Below, one piece after another: positions 33,665-41,129 of a stretch of DNA of 42,766 nt; within the stretch, counting starts at the first letter, position 1, and each line of letters starts with the position of its first letter. Below the pieces are notes generated by a model that saw nothing but the letters and a program-made list of their open reading frames with translations, made no database searches and was not told where the DNA came from. This stretch comes from Candidatus Palauibacter denitrificans (GTDB lineage: Bacteria; Gemmatimonadota; Gemmatimonadetes; Palauibacterales; Palauibacteraceae): assembly GCA_009841015.1 (NCBI GenBank), contig VXMQ01000180.1:1-42766 (forward strand), written 5' to 3'. The position numbers were made by a program, and so were the translations under genes.

Positions 33665-34936
33665 CTAGGTGCAATGCACACACTTACGCTCACTCTTCTC
33701 CAAGTGCGCCAGCACCGCGCGCGCGAGTGCTCGTGATGTCACCGTCAGAACGCGTCCTCCTTCAAGACTACGCAAGTCCTCTTCCGCGTGACTACAGTCA
33801 CGTTCGTGGATCGTGGCCGCCGGACCCTCGTTGAACACGATACTCACTCCCGATGGATACATTAGCCCATGAGCGAGTGCCACCCCTTCGCCGGCCTTCA
33901 TCTTCCTCGCCATTCCGGCCACCATCGATGCATCTGCCGCTTCAGGAGCGATTCCAAAGTCCAACGATTTGGGATCCACGTCGACCTGCATGTGGTTCAG
34001 GTGTCGCATCAACGTAGCAACCCCATTGGCAGTGAGACTGGGATCACCGCGCTGCATGCTCAACGCTTCCGGCAACATCTTTGCCTTTTGGAAGAAGTCA
34101 CTCTCGGCGGACTCGCTACGATGCACCAGCCAGTTCCTCAGATAGCGCAAGTCTCCCATCAAATCGGATTTGATGTGGTTGGGACTCTCTACGTTCAACG
34201 CCGTGGCGATCCGTCGTCTCGCGACTTCCTCCCAAGTCTGATATGTAAACACAACAAACGCCTTCGCATACAGCCGCTCGAAATCACCAGCGTCAGTGAA
34301 GGCTTCGACAACACGATCCACGGGTACCCGCGCAAGGACTGCGTCGACTCTTCCATCGGGACGATAAGTGTTTATCGTAAACGGTTCATCGTGAGCGGCA
34401 ACATGCTTGAGATGATCACGCATGGCATTCTGGCTGCCCAGGATGGCCGCAAACCAAACGAACATCATCTGGCAGTCAGAGGAGAATCGCTGCATTGCGT
34501 TCTGGATTTCGGCGCCTGCCTCACCGCCAATCTTCGGTACGCCTGTGCATCTCAGGGTAAGTGTTCCACCGGGCCAGCCTATTTGAAGCATTGTGGTCGT
34601 CAATTCCTCTACGGACAGTCTGGACTCCCCCATCTGCTCGATCGTAGTTTCGCTCTCGCGGATCCGCGCGTGCAGCTTGTCGAAATCGAGCGCCGAGCTC
34701 GGAATGGTCATGCTCAACCCTCCGAACCTCGGCAGGGAACGCAGACGGCCGGGTGTGTCGCTCTCGATTAGCTTCTTGATCGTGTTGCGGCCTCCTGGCA
34801 GTTCACTACTCTTCAGAATCGACATGTACAGTTCACAGAAGTCCTCGAACGTCTCGAAGTCCACGCCCTTCTGAAATTGGACCACCGTCTTCTGCTCTCC
34901 TGCGTCGGTGGCCGTGCTTCGGTCGAGTATCTCCAC
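33665..34936 (-). CDS. HEPN-motif protein of unknown function
   Basis: GTG 34936, after GGAGGAG, begins a 423-residue soluble protein. Residues about 220-300 are helical and contain LMGDLRYLRNWLVHRSES, an exact Rx4H motif (R267, H272) with Asn after the Arg, as in HEPN ribonucleases. The segment before it (KAFVVFTYQTWEEVARRRIA) is typical of the first HEPN helix, as I recall from related uncharacterised proteins. The N-terminal 210 residues and the C-terminal 120 are unknown to me. The start follows directly after the stop codon of the frame at 34937, so it is coupled to the nuclease/AAA+ genes upstream. HEPN proteins often act as abortive-infection RNases, which fits the island. Confidence 0.6.
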   Translation of the reverse strand: MEILDRSTATDAGEQKTVVQFQKGVDFETFEDFCELYMSILKSSELPGGRNTIKKLIESDTPGRLRSLPRFGGLSMTIPSSALDFDKLHARIRESETTIEQMGESRLSVEELTTTMLQIGWPGGTLTLRCTGVPKIGGEAGAEIQNAMQRFSSDCQMMFVWFAAILGSQNAMRDHLKHVAAHDEPFTINTYRPDGRVDAVLARVPVDRVVEAFTDAGDFERLYAKAFVVFTYQTWEEVARRRIATALNVESPNHIKSDLMGDLRYLRNWLVHRSESAESDFFQKAKMLPEALSMQRGDPSLTANGVATLMRHLNHMQVDVDPKSLDFGIAPEAADASMVAGMARKMKAGEGVALAHGLMYPSGVSIVFNEGPAATIHERDCSHAEEDLRSLEGGRVLTVTSRALARAVLAHLEKSERKCVHCT

Positions 34937-35007
34937 TTAGTTGCTCCTCCATTCCACGCGGGCGCTACTTCCGTCTCCGTCGCATCGGCCGTCGCATGCT
35001 GACGGTT

Positions 35008-35974
35008 TCAGGGGACCCGTTTCCCGGAGCGGTCGGATGAATGTGCTTTGAGGAAACTCCCGCCCATCCTCCCATTTTCCTGATCGCCTTGGAAGGTTGG
35101 CTGAATCATGAACCCGAACCCTGGCGGCGGTGGCTTCAGTTCGCCGACCATGAGAAGCGACGCTTCGCAGTGTCTCACAAGAGCGAGCGCTTCGGGACGA
35201 GTGAACACGCTGGTGCGGCCGAAATCGTGGTGGTTCATCCCGGCGAGCTGCTTGAGTGCTGTGACGATACGCCCGTAATGCTGCCCGCGGCGTTCGTCGG
35301 TACAGACGGCAAGATGGTCCTTGATCCTGCCGTACCCCTGATCGCTGAGGCTCTGGTCCACGGCCTCGACCAGCATTCGGCAGATCCCGACTGCCTTGGG
35401 CGGGTCGCTCGAAACGGGCGGAGCCGGATCCGCTCCGGACGCCAGGCTCGAAATGCTGCGGACAGACGACGAGGGTAACGCGGTCCAACACCCTGCTGTA
35501 CGTCGCGGCCTGGGAGACCAGCCGAGTCAGCCGATCTCGATTCGACTTGATCTCGTAGCCATGAAGGACGCCACTCACGGTTAGCAGATCGATTCGAGCC
35601 GCCCCTTGGCAGAGCCCCAATTCCTCGATCACCAGCGAGTTCGAGTCTGCTGACTCCTGCTGCTGCAGATACGTCCGGAGCGCCGGCCGCACCTCCGGGT
35701 CTCGGATTGCGGGTTCCCGGATCCGGGATCTGGTGGCTTGCTCGCTCGGGATCAGAAACGCCCCTCCGAGGCCGGCTCCACCCACACCCTGTAGTTCCGG
35801 GCGGGAAAGAACTGGCCGGCCTGCTCCCCTGGTCAGCCCCTCGAGGCTCAGCATCGAGGTCGTGCCCTCGCCCTCCGGGGACGCCACGAGTTTGACGCAC
35901 CAGCCGTCATCCTCGGATGACTTCTGAACGGACGACGGAACGAAGGTCATGTCCGGCGTCTTGAGCATTGTCAC
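35008..35974 (-). CDS. sce7726-like PD-(D/E)XK nuclease, frameshifted
   Basis: GTG 35974 (after AAGGAG) opens MTMLKTPDMTFVPSSVQ. About residues 95-170 match sce7726-type proteins: DPEVRPALRTYL, VIEELGLCQGAARIDLL, GVLHGYEIKSNRDRL, SRVLDRVTLVV. The D...EIK residues form a PD-(D/E)XK-like site. Near 35440-35460 the frame loses protein character, and the +1 frame continues with normal protein composition (ICRMLVEAVDQSLSDQGYGR, VRHCEASLLMVGELKPPPP) to a stop at 35008. A one-base insertion, or two adjacent genes, would explain this. The uninterrupted first frame runs to 34937. It is coupled to the AAA+ gene ending at 35980. Confidence 0.6.
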
Positions 35975-35979
35975 GGGTG

Positions 35980-36939
35980 CTACTCCTTCGGGTCGGGGAG
36001 AATGGCGACCGCTTTGCGCTCGTCGATCACCGCCCGAATCTCCTCCGCCTGGATCTGCTGCCGTTGCCCGACGAGTGCGTCCTTGAGAACGTCGTTTGCC
36101 ACCCGCGCCACGTCCGCGAAACTCAGGCCCACTGCCCGCCACGCGAGGTCGCTCCACGTGATGTCCTGCGAAGCGCGCGGACCAACCCGCGTTCTCAGTA
36201 GCTCGGCGATCTGGCACTCGTCCGGCATCTCGAAGTGAAGAATGTCGTCAAAGCGACGGAAGAGCGCCTGGTCGAGTACGCTCGGATGATTGGTCGCTGC
36301 CATCACGATGCTGTGCGAGTCGTCCTGCTCGATCATCTGGAGGAAGCTGTTCAGCACCCGCCGGATCTCGCCCACGTCGTTGGCGATCCCGCGTTCCGAG
36401 CCGATGGCATCGAACTCGTCAAAGAAATAAACGCCTCGTGTCTGGCCGGTGGCGTCGAAGATCTGCCGCAACTTGGCCGCGGTCTCTCCCATGAACCTCG
36501 TGATCAGGCCGTCAAGCCGAACCTGGAGCAGGGGGAGACCGAGTTCTCCCGCCAGGACGGATGCGGAAAGCGTCTTCCCGGTACCCGGAGGGCCCACGAG
36601 CAGGAGCTTGCGCCTCGGCGAGAGGCCGTGATCCAGGATCTGGCTGGCGTGGCGCTGCTCACGAATGATCCGGTCGATGCGACTCGCCAAGGCCTCCCCG
36701 AGGATCATGTCCCCCAGCCGTGCCTTGGGGAACGAAGCTTCGAGCAGGTTGGCCAGTTCTCCGCGCGGTCGACCGATCGGCACCGGGGATCCAGCCCCAC
36801 GTCGGCTCTTGGCTTTGTCGATGATGTCGCGGAGCTCGGTGGCCAGTTTCCCGTGCCCAACCTTCGCTTCGTGGGCAGCGACCTGCATGGCGACCGAGAT
36901 GAATCGGTCGTTGTCGCCTTCCAGATGCGACCTCAGCAA
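35980..36939 (-). CDS. AAA+ ATPase (FtsH/CDC48-like module)
   Basis: About 319 residues: a helical N-terminal region (to about 70), then a full AAA+ module with Walker A GPPGTGKT, Walker B VYFFDEFDAIG, sensor-1 MAATN and arginine finger LFRRFDD. A C-terminal lid follows (LSFADVARVANDVLKDALVG). The start is unclear: TTG 36939 gives LLRSHLEGDN, and the sensible frame continues upstream (AEQLKALL) without an ATG or GTG. Close relatives I recall pair with an S8 protease; here the partner is an sce7726-like nuclease. The stop and the nuclease start are six bases apart. It probably remodels or delivers a substrate to its partner. Confidence 0.85.
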   Translation of the reverse strand: MLRSHLEGDNDRFISVAMQVAAHEAKVGHGKLATELRDIIDKAKSRRGAGSPVPIGRPRGELANLLEASFPKARLGDMILGEALASRIDRIIREQRHASQILDHGLSPRRKLLLVGPPGTGKTLSASVLAGELGLPLLQVRLDGLITRFMGETAAKLRQIFDATGQTRGVYFFDEFDAIGSERGIANDVGEIRRVLNSFLQMIEQDDSHSIVMAATNHPSVLDQALFRRFDDILHFEMPDECQIAELLRTRVGPRASQDITWSDLAWRAVGLSFADVARVANDVLKDALVGQRQQIQAEEIRAVIDERKAVAILPDPKE

Positions 36940-37031
36940 CGCCTTGAGCTGCTCGGCACTGGCTATGGAAGCCTCCGGTTCGGCTGGCGGAAATCGCGTC
37001 GCTCGGCAACGTGGCGATTCGGGTGACCCAT

Positions 37032-37037
37032 ATTATA
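37032..37037 (-). promoter_or_regulatory. possible -10 box before the AAA+ gene
   Basis: TATAAT on the minus strand stands out in a GC-rich stretch between the DUF2188 and AAA+ genes. No -35 box is seen at the right distance. A start site just downstream would give a leader of 50-90 bases to the AAA+ gene. Confidence 0.35.
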
Positions 37038-37056
37038 TCACCCCTCCGCCACAGCC

Positions 37057-37284
37057 TCATCCCGGGGGTGGGTGGGGATCCCGACCGTACGAGCGATTCT
37101 CCCGAATCCTCCCAGCACGTCCATGAATCAACAGCTCGGAGCGTTGATTCCGTGCGGTCGCAATCCCCCACGCAATCGCTTCTCGCTGCGTGTCGAACAC
37201 CTTCGTTGCCTTCGGGCTACCCGAGGCCTTGACGGCCCATCCGTTCTTCCCAGGGACCACGTGCTGGTTCCGCTTCCTTGTCAT
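37057..37284 (-). CDS. DUF2188 domain protein
   Basis: ATG 37284, with GGAGGAGG seven bases upstream, encodes 75 residues: TRKRNQHVVPGKNGWAVKAS, then VFDTQREAIAWG and NQRSELLIHGRAGRI. The HVVP...GWAVK...A..A...A...N..SEL.IHG.dG.I pattern is diagnostic of DUF2188, a small beta-rich domain of unknown function common in accessory regions. It is the first gene of the minus-strand set and is divergent from the ubiquitin-like operon. Confidence 0.85.
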   Translation of the reverse strand: MTRKRNQHVVPGKNGWAVKASGSPKATKVFDTQREAIAWGIATARNQRSELLIHGRAGRIRENRSYGRDPHPPPG

Positions 37285-37345
37285 GGTCTGCACCTCCTCC
37301 ACCCCGATTGCCGGACATGACCGTATCGTAGCGGCCATCGCGTAG

Positions 37346-37414
37346 GGTGAAGACCGTAGCCTGAAGCGCTGACCTCGGCGAGGCCGGGTGTCAGGTGAAT
37401 ACCGTACTTGTACA
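37346..37414 (+). mobile_element. IS481 right-end remnant between the two divergent operons
   Basis: The sequence from GTGAAGACCG to ACTTGTACA, including GACCTCGGCGAGGCCGGGTG and TCAGGTGAATACCGTACTTG, is nearly identical to the right end of the element at 29479-30712. Nothing else of the element is left. It lies 115 bases before the ubiquitin-like gene and may contain or have replaced part of that operon's promoter. Confidence 0.8.
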
Positions 37415-37527
37415 CCGGGGGGCACCGCACTCACCGAGACTTGAAACAGCAACGAGCCGCGCTTACCGTGACCGTTCTTCCGCCTTCACGCGGAGGATTC
37501 TCCTCTCACCGCTTCGTGGAGTGCGCC

Positions 37528-37992
37528 ATGACGGCAAAGGACGAGTTCTTCATCGACGGAAAGCCGTTCAAGCTCGAACACAGCCCGCAGAAGGTCTCCG
37601 CGCTGCTCCATCTGGTTCGCAAGTCTGCCCGCGATTTCCTCCTGGTCTCGGAGGACGGCATCGAGCACGGCGATCCCGACGAGTTGGTCGACATCGTTCC
37701 GGGAGACAAGTTCTCGACCAAGAAACGTGACGATTCCCAGAAGCCGGTTGAGAGGCCGATCCGCTACACCGTCAACGGTGAGGAGAATACGACCCTTGAG
37801 AATCCGCTTTCGCTGGAGTCGATCCTACGAAATGCGGGGGCGGGTGCCGCGATCGACACAGCGGAGCTGGGCAGTTACTACCTGGAGAACACGGCGGACG
37901 GTCGAAGATACGAGAACCTCGACGATCTGGTGACGATATCCGATGGAGACAACTTCCTCGCGATCCACGTTGGCAGCACGCCCGTAGCCTGA
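37528..37992 (+). CDS. tandem ubiquitin-like protein (multiubiquitin-type, two Ubl domains)
   Basis: ATG 37528 gives 154 residues with no Cys. Two beta-grasp-like repeats are visible. Repeat 1 (about 5-68) has EFFIDGKPFKLEHSPQKVSA, LLLVSEDG-like strands and the end DELVDIVPGDKFST. Repeat 2 (about 75-154) has PIRYTVNGEENTTLENPLSL, YYLENTADGRRYENLDDLV, then TISDGDNFLAIHVG. Both end in the D..V.I..GD.F pattern of Multi_ubiq domains. The C-terminus is HVGSTPVA, not Gly-Gly; a JAMM protease could trim after the Gly, leaving an activatable end. Six bases separate it from the E2-like gene. It is probably the modifier of the pathway encoded downstream. Confidence 0.88.
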   Translation: MTAKDEFFIDGKPFKLEHSPQKVSALLHLVRKSARDFLLVSEDGIEHGDPDELVDIVPGDKFSTKKRDDSQKPVERPIRYTVNGEENTTLENPLSLESILRNAGAGAAIDTAELGSYYLENTADGRRYENLDDLVTISDGDNFLAIHVGSTPVA

Positions 37993-37998
37993 ACTCTT

Positions 37999-38379
37999 AT
38001 GCTGGAACGAGTCTTCCAGGAGTTGCGAGCCATCGGAATGGAGCCACGGATCGTCGACTTCCCTGGCTTCTCGATCTCGGGGCAGGCCATCGTCCTTGAT
38101 ATTGATGTGAAACACGGTCGTTTCAAGGACAAGACCGTGACGCTCGCCCTGAGCTTTCAGGAGGATGCATACCCCGAATACCCACCGCACTTCGTTCACT
38201 TCAAGTCATCGATCAGCACGCCGATCGCGACAAGGCACTCCACGCACGACTTTGAGGGGGAGAACTGGTCAGCCTATAGCCTTCCGCCAAGCGATTTCTG
38301 GGACGGGCTGAAATCGTCGGAGAAGAACATGAGGACGTACTATCAGCGGCACCTTCTCCGGGTGCTTGCCCGGCTATGA
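37999..38379 (+). CDS. E2/UBC-like protein without any cysteine
   Basis: A 126-residue protein with UBC-fold pattern: an N-terminal helix (MLERVFQELRAIGMEP), strands (QAIVLDIDVK, TVTLALSFQ), and the E2 signature YPEYPPHFVHF, followed by HDFEGENWSAYSLPPSDFWD. Classical E2 enzymes carry the catalytic Cys shortly after that region; this protein contains no Cys at all. The Ser residues in NWSAYS lie about where a nucleophile would be expected. It resembles the divergent prokaryotic E2 families found beside multiubiquitin and JAB-E1 genes. It overlaps the next gene by ATGA, so the two are translated together. It could work through an oxyester or be a non-catalytic scaffold. Confidence 0.8.
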   Translation: MLERVFQELRAIGMEPRIVDFPGFSISGQAIVLDIDVKHGRFKDKTVTLALSFQEDAYPEYPPHFVHFKSSISTPIATRHSTHDFEGENWSAYSLPPSDFWDGLKSSEKNMRTYYQRHLLRVLARL

Positions 38380-39848
38380 GATTCGAGGCCGTTCTCCCCG
38401 AAGCTATAGCTGAAGAAGCTAAAGATCACCTGCTCGCGTGGCTCCGGCGTGGTGAACGACAGGAGGATCTCTGCTTCGCGCTTTGGCGTCCCAGCACAGG
38501 AGCGTCTCGCACTACGGGCGTGGTCACGGAACTTCTTCTCCCGACGAGCGGCGAGCGGAGCTTGCACGGCAACGTGAGCTTCGAAGCTGAGTACCTTGGA
38601 AGGGCCGCCCGTCGAGCGTGTCAAACGAATACGGGTGTTGCCTTCATGCACAGCCATCCCAGCCCCGGCTGGCAGGCGATGAGCTATACTGATGTTGTGG
38701 CCGAGCGGGATCGCATCGCGCCACCGTCCCGCGCTTCAGGCCTGCCGCTGCTGGGTCTGACCGTCGGCACGGATGGGGTCTGGAGCGCCCGCTTTTGGTC
38801 CTGGAATGGCCGGGAGTTCGCCCGCACTCCGTGCGACAAGGTCAGGGTCGTGGGTAGCGGGATTCACCTCAGCAGCAACCCGGACCTCAAGTCGCGTGCC
38901 GTACGGTCAAGACGCCTGCGCCGTACGCTCGACACATGGGGCCCAGAATGCCAAGCCGTTCTGGCCAGCCTTCGAATCGGTGTTGTGGGACTCGGCAGCG
39001 TTGGTTCGATCATTGCCGAGACGCTCGCACGGATCGGTACCACCGACATCATGCTTCTCGATGCTGACCGCGTAGAGGAGCACAACCTTGACCGGCTCTT
39101 GTACGCCACCGCCGACGACATTGGCCGTTTCAAGGTGGACCTGGTGGCGGAGAAACTGCGGTCCGGCGCTACGGCCGCCTCCTTCCGAGTTGACGCCAAG
39201 CGAGTTTGGGTCCAGGAGCGCGATGGCTACGCCGCCGCGCTCGACTGCGATGTGGTGTTTGCGGCCGTCGACCGCCCGCTACCAAAGGACCTGCTCAACA
39301 ACATTGCCTACGTTCACTGTATCCCCGTCGTCTTCGGCGGTGTCCGTGTCGCAACCAAGACTGATGGCCGCCTCGCGGACGCTACCTGGAGCGTCGTTCG
39401 CGCCGGACCGGAATCACGCTGTCTGCGTTGCGATGGTCAATACACAACGTCGGCGGTCATGATGGAGCGCGACGGATCCCTCGACGATCCAACCTATGTT
39501 GCTCAAGGTGTTGCCGTTCCGGGCAACGAGAACGTTTTTCCGTTCAGCGCTAATTTGGGCAGTCTGATGGTGCTTGAGATGCTGCGCGCCATACTGCGCG
39601 AACATTGGTGGCCCCCCGCTCCCACCAAACTGCATTATAGCTACGTTGCGGGTCGACTGATGTCCGACGTCGCCACATGCCACCCAGGCTGTTCGGTCGC
39701 CGAGCGGACCAGCCTAGGCGACCGCTGGGTCTATCCCTTCATCGACGACCCGGTTGTGCGCGAGGAGCAGTTCCACAGTTATCGCGATCGTATGGCATCC
39801 TATCTTGGCCGCAAGCTATCTGGAATCCGGAATCGGCGGAGGAACTGA
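38376..39848 (+). CDS. JAMM (JAB) peptidase-E1 (ThiF) fusion
   Basis: A 490-residue bifunctional protein. The N-terminal domain (about 1-150) is a JAMM metalloprotease with E52 and the complete motif HSHPSPGWQAMSYTD (H92, H94, S103, D106). The C-terminal domain is a ThiF/E1 adenylation fold: VVGLGSVGS (203-212), LLDADRVEEHNLDRLL, K254, VDRPLPKDLLNN, and a likely zinc site from C350-x2-C353 and C436-x3-C440. The region where MoeB/ThiF-like E1s carry the catalytic Cys (about 370-390, YVAQGVAVPGNENVFP) has none. One chain can therefore both activate the Ubl C-terminus and process or remove it. The stop lies two bases before the ATPase start. Confidence 0.88.
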   Translation: MRFEAVLPEAIAEEAKDHLLAWLRRGERQEDLCFALWRPSTGASRTTGVVTELLLPTSGERSLHGNVSFEAEYLGRAARRACQTNTGVAFMHSHPSPGWQAMSYTDVVAERDRIAPPSRASGLPLLGLTVGTDGVWSARFWSWNGREFARTPCDKVRVVGSGIHLSSNPDLKSRAVRSRRLRRTLDTWGPECQAVLASLRIGVVGLGSVGSIIAETLARIGTTDIMLLDADRVEEHNLDRLLYATADDIGRFKVDLVAEKLRSGATAASFRVDAKRVWVQERDGYAAALDCDVVFAAVDRPLPKDLLNNIAYVHCIPVVFGGVRVATKTDGRLADATWSVVRAGPESRCLRCDGQYTTSAVMMERDGSLDDPTYVAQGVAVPGNENVFPFSANLGSLMVLEMLRAILREHWWPPAPTKLHYSYVAGRLMSDVATCHPGCSVAERTSLGDRWVYPFIDDPVVREEQFHSYRDRMASYLGRKLSGIRNRRRN

Positions 39849-39850
39849 CC

Positions 39851-41119
39851 ATGAGCACCGCGCTCACCGATGTCTCGCTCACCGACGTCCGTTGCTTCTC
39901 CGGCGAACAGCACGCACAGCTGTCCAAGATGACGCTGCTGGTCGGTGAGAACAGCGTCGGCAAGACCACGTTCCTTGGTTGTCTGCATGCCCTCGGCCGA
40001 CTGGCTGGGCTCGAGGATCTAGACGATCGAATTAACTGGTTCGACCGTGCCCCATTTTCCATGGGGTCGTTCGATACGGTCGCTCGATCCGGATCTACGT
40101 CGTTTCGCGTCAGCGTCGGACTGGCCGGCGGTCCATTCAATCAGTTGGCTATCCAGTTCGCGGATGGTGCCGAGGGCTGTCCCAAGGAGATCGGGCTGGA
40201 ACTGCAGCTCTCCGACAGCCACCCCGAAGAACGGCCGACTTTGAGCATCGTTCGCGAGAGTTCCGAGAGTCACACTGAACGCTGGCGCTTCGAGGGCCCT
40301 GGATTCCGTTTCCGCCTCAACCAGTCCGATGTCTCGGACGTGCAGTTCACGACATGGCTGTCGCGGACGATACGCTACGGCCAACTGCCGTTCGATGGCG
40401 ACGTGACGAAGTTCCGAAAGCGGGTGAGGCCTGCGACCAATGAGGATCTCGTAGCGTTCGGCAAGTTCGTCAACTTCTTCCGTCATGATTTCCGCGCCCC
40501 CGAGACGCCGCTCCGGATCACCCCCGTCTCCCTACGGGGCTGGGATCCACAGAGGCTTTATATCTCCAACCCCTTCGGAGGAGCGGGAGAACACCTAAAC
40601 CTCGATGTGATCAACGAGACCGGCCGCGAACTCGGTCTCTTCAACGGAATTGACGTTCGCCAAGTCGGCCCCAACGCTTTTGAAGTTCTTGTTGACGTTT
40701 CGGGTTCGCGCCACAACCTCACGGATGTCGGCTACGGCGTTACCAGCCTTCTTCCCTTCATCGAAGCGTTCGCAACTGCGCCCACAAACTGCCTCTTCCT
40801 GCTTCAGCAGCCCGAGGTGCACGTCCATCCATCGGCGCAGGCCAAGCTCGTCAAGATGATGGCCAAGAGCGACCGCGCGTTCGTTATCGAAACACACAGC
40901 GACCATGTGATCGCTTGGTTGCGTATTCTTGTCAAGGAACAACACTTGGCGCCTTCCGATGTCGGAATCATCTACTTCGAATCCCTTCCTGACGATCCGT
41001 CGGCCACCCGCTTGCATCAGATCTCCCTTGACGGACGCGCTAATCTGAGGGGACAGCCTCCCACCTATCGGCAATTCTTCTCACGGGAGACCGCCAGACT
41101 TTTGGGATTGCCTACATGA
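39851..41119 (+). CDS. ABC-type ATPase (AAA_15/AAA_21, RecF/OLD-like)
   Basis: A 422-residue protein with an ABC-ATPase head split by an insert: LTDVRCFSGEQ and Walker A GENSVGKTTF at the N-terminus, then NLTDVGYGVTSLLPFI (signature region), LFLLQQPEVHVHP (Walker B/D-loop region) and the H-loop FVIETHSDHV. In relatives the Walker B reads LLIEQPE or LLLEEPE; here both positions before Pro are Gln, so the Mg2+/catalytic acids may be missing. Such ATPases are common sensors or regulators in defence systems paired with nucleases. It directly precedes the PIN-like gene by 10 bases and is in one operon with the Ubl genes. Confidence 0.88.
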   Translation: MSTALTDVSLTDVRCFSGEQHAQLSKMTLLVGENSVGKTTFLGCLHALGRLAGLEDLDDRINWFDRAPFSMGSFDTVARSGSTSFRVSVGLAGGPFNQLAIQFADGAEGCPKEIGLELQLSDSHPEERPTLSIVRESSESHTERWRFEGPGFRFRLNQSDVSDVQFTTWLSRTIRYGQLPFDGDVTKFRKRVRPATNEDLVAFGKFVNFFRHDFRAPETPLRITPVSLRGWDPQRLYISNPFGGAGEHLNLDVINETGRELGLFNGIDVRQVGPNAFEVLVDVSGSRHNLTDVGYGVTSLLPFIEAFATAPTNCLFLLQQPEVHVHPSAQAKLVKMMAKSDRAFVIETHSDHVIAWLRILVKEQHLAPSDVGIIYFESLPDDPSATRLHQISLDGRANLRGQPPTYRQFFSRETARLLGLPT

Positions 41120-41129
41120 AGATTTTAGC

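Noticed and set aside
37346..37414. Considered as a promoter or riboswitch leader for the Ubl operon
   Set aside because: It is nearly identical to the IS481 right end at 30672-30712, so its origin is the element; a promoter function remains possible but unproven.
39851..41119. Considered as PARIS (AriA) ATPase
   Set aside because: The partner gene has PIN-like acidic motifs rather than a TOPRIM/DUF4435 pattern.
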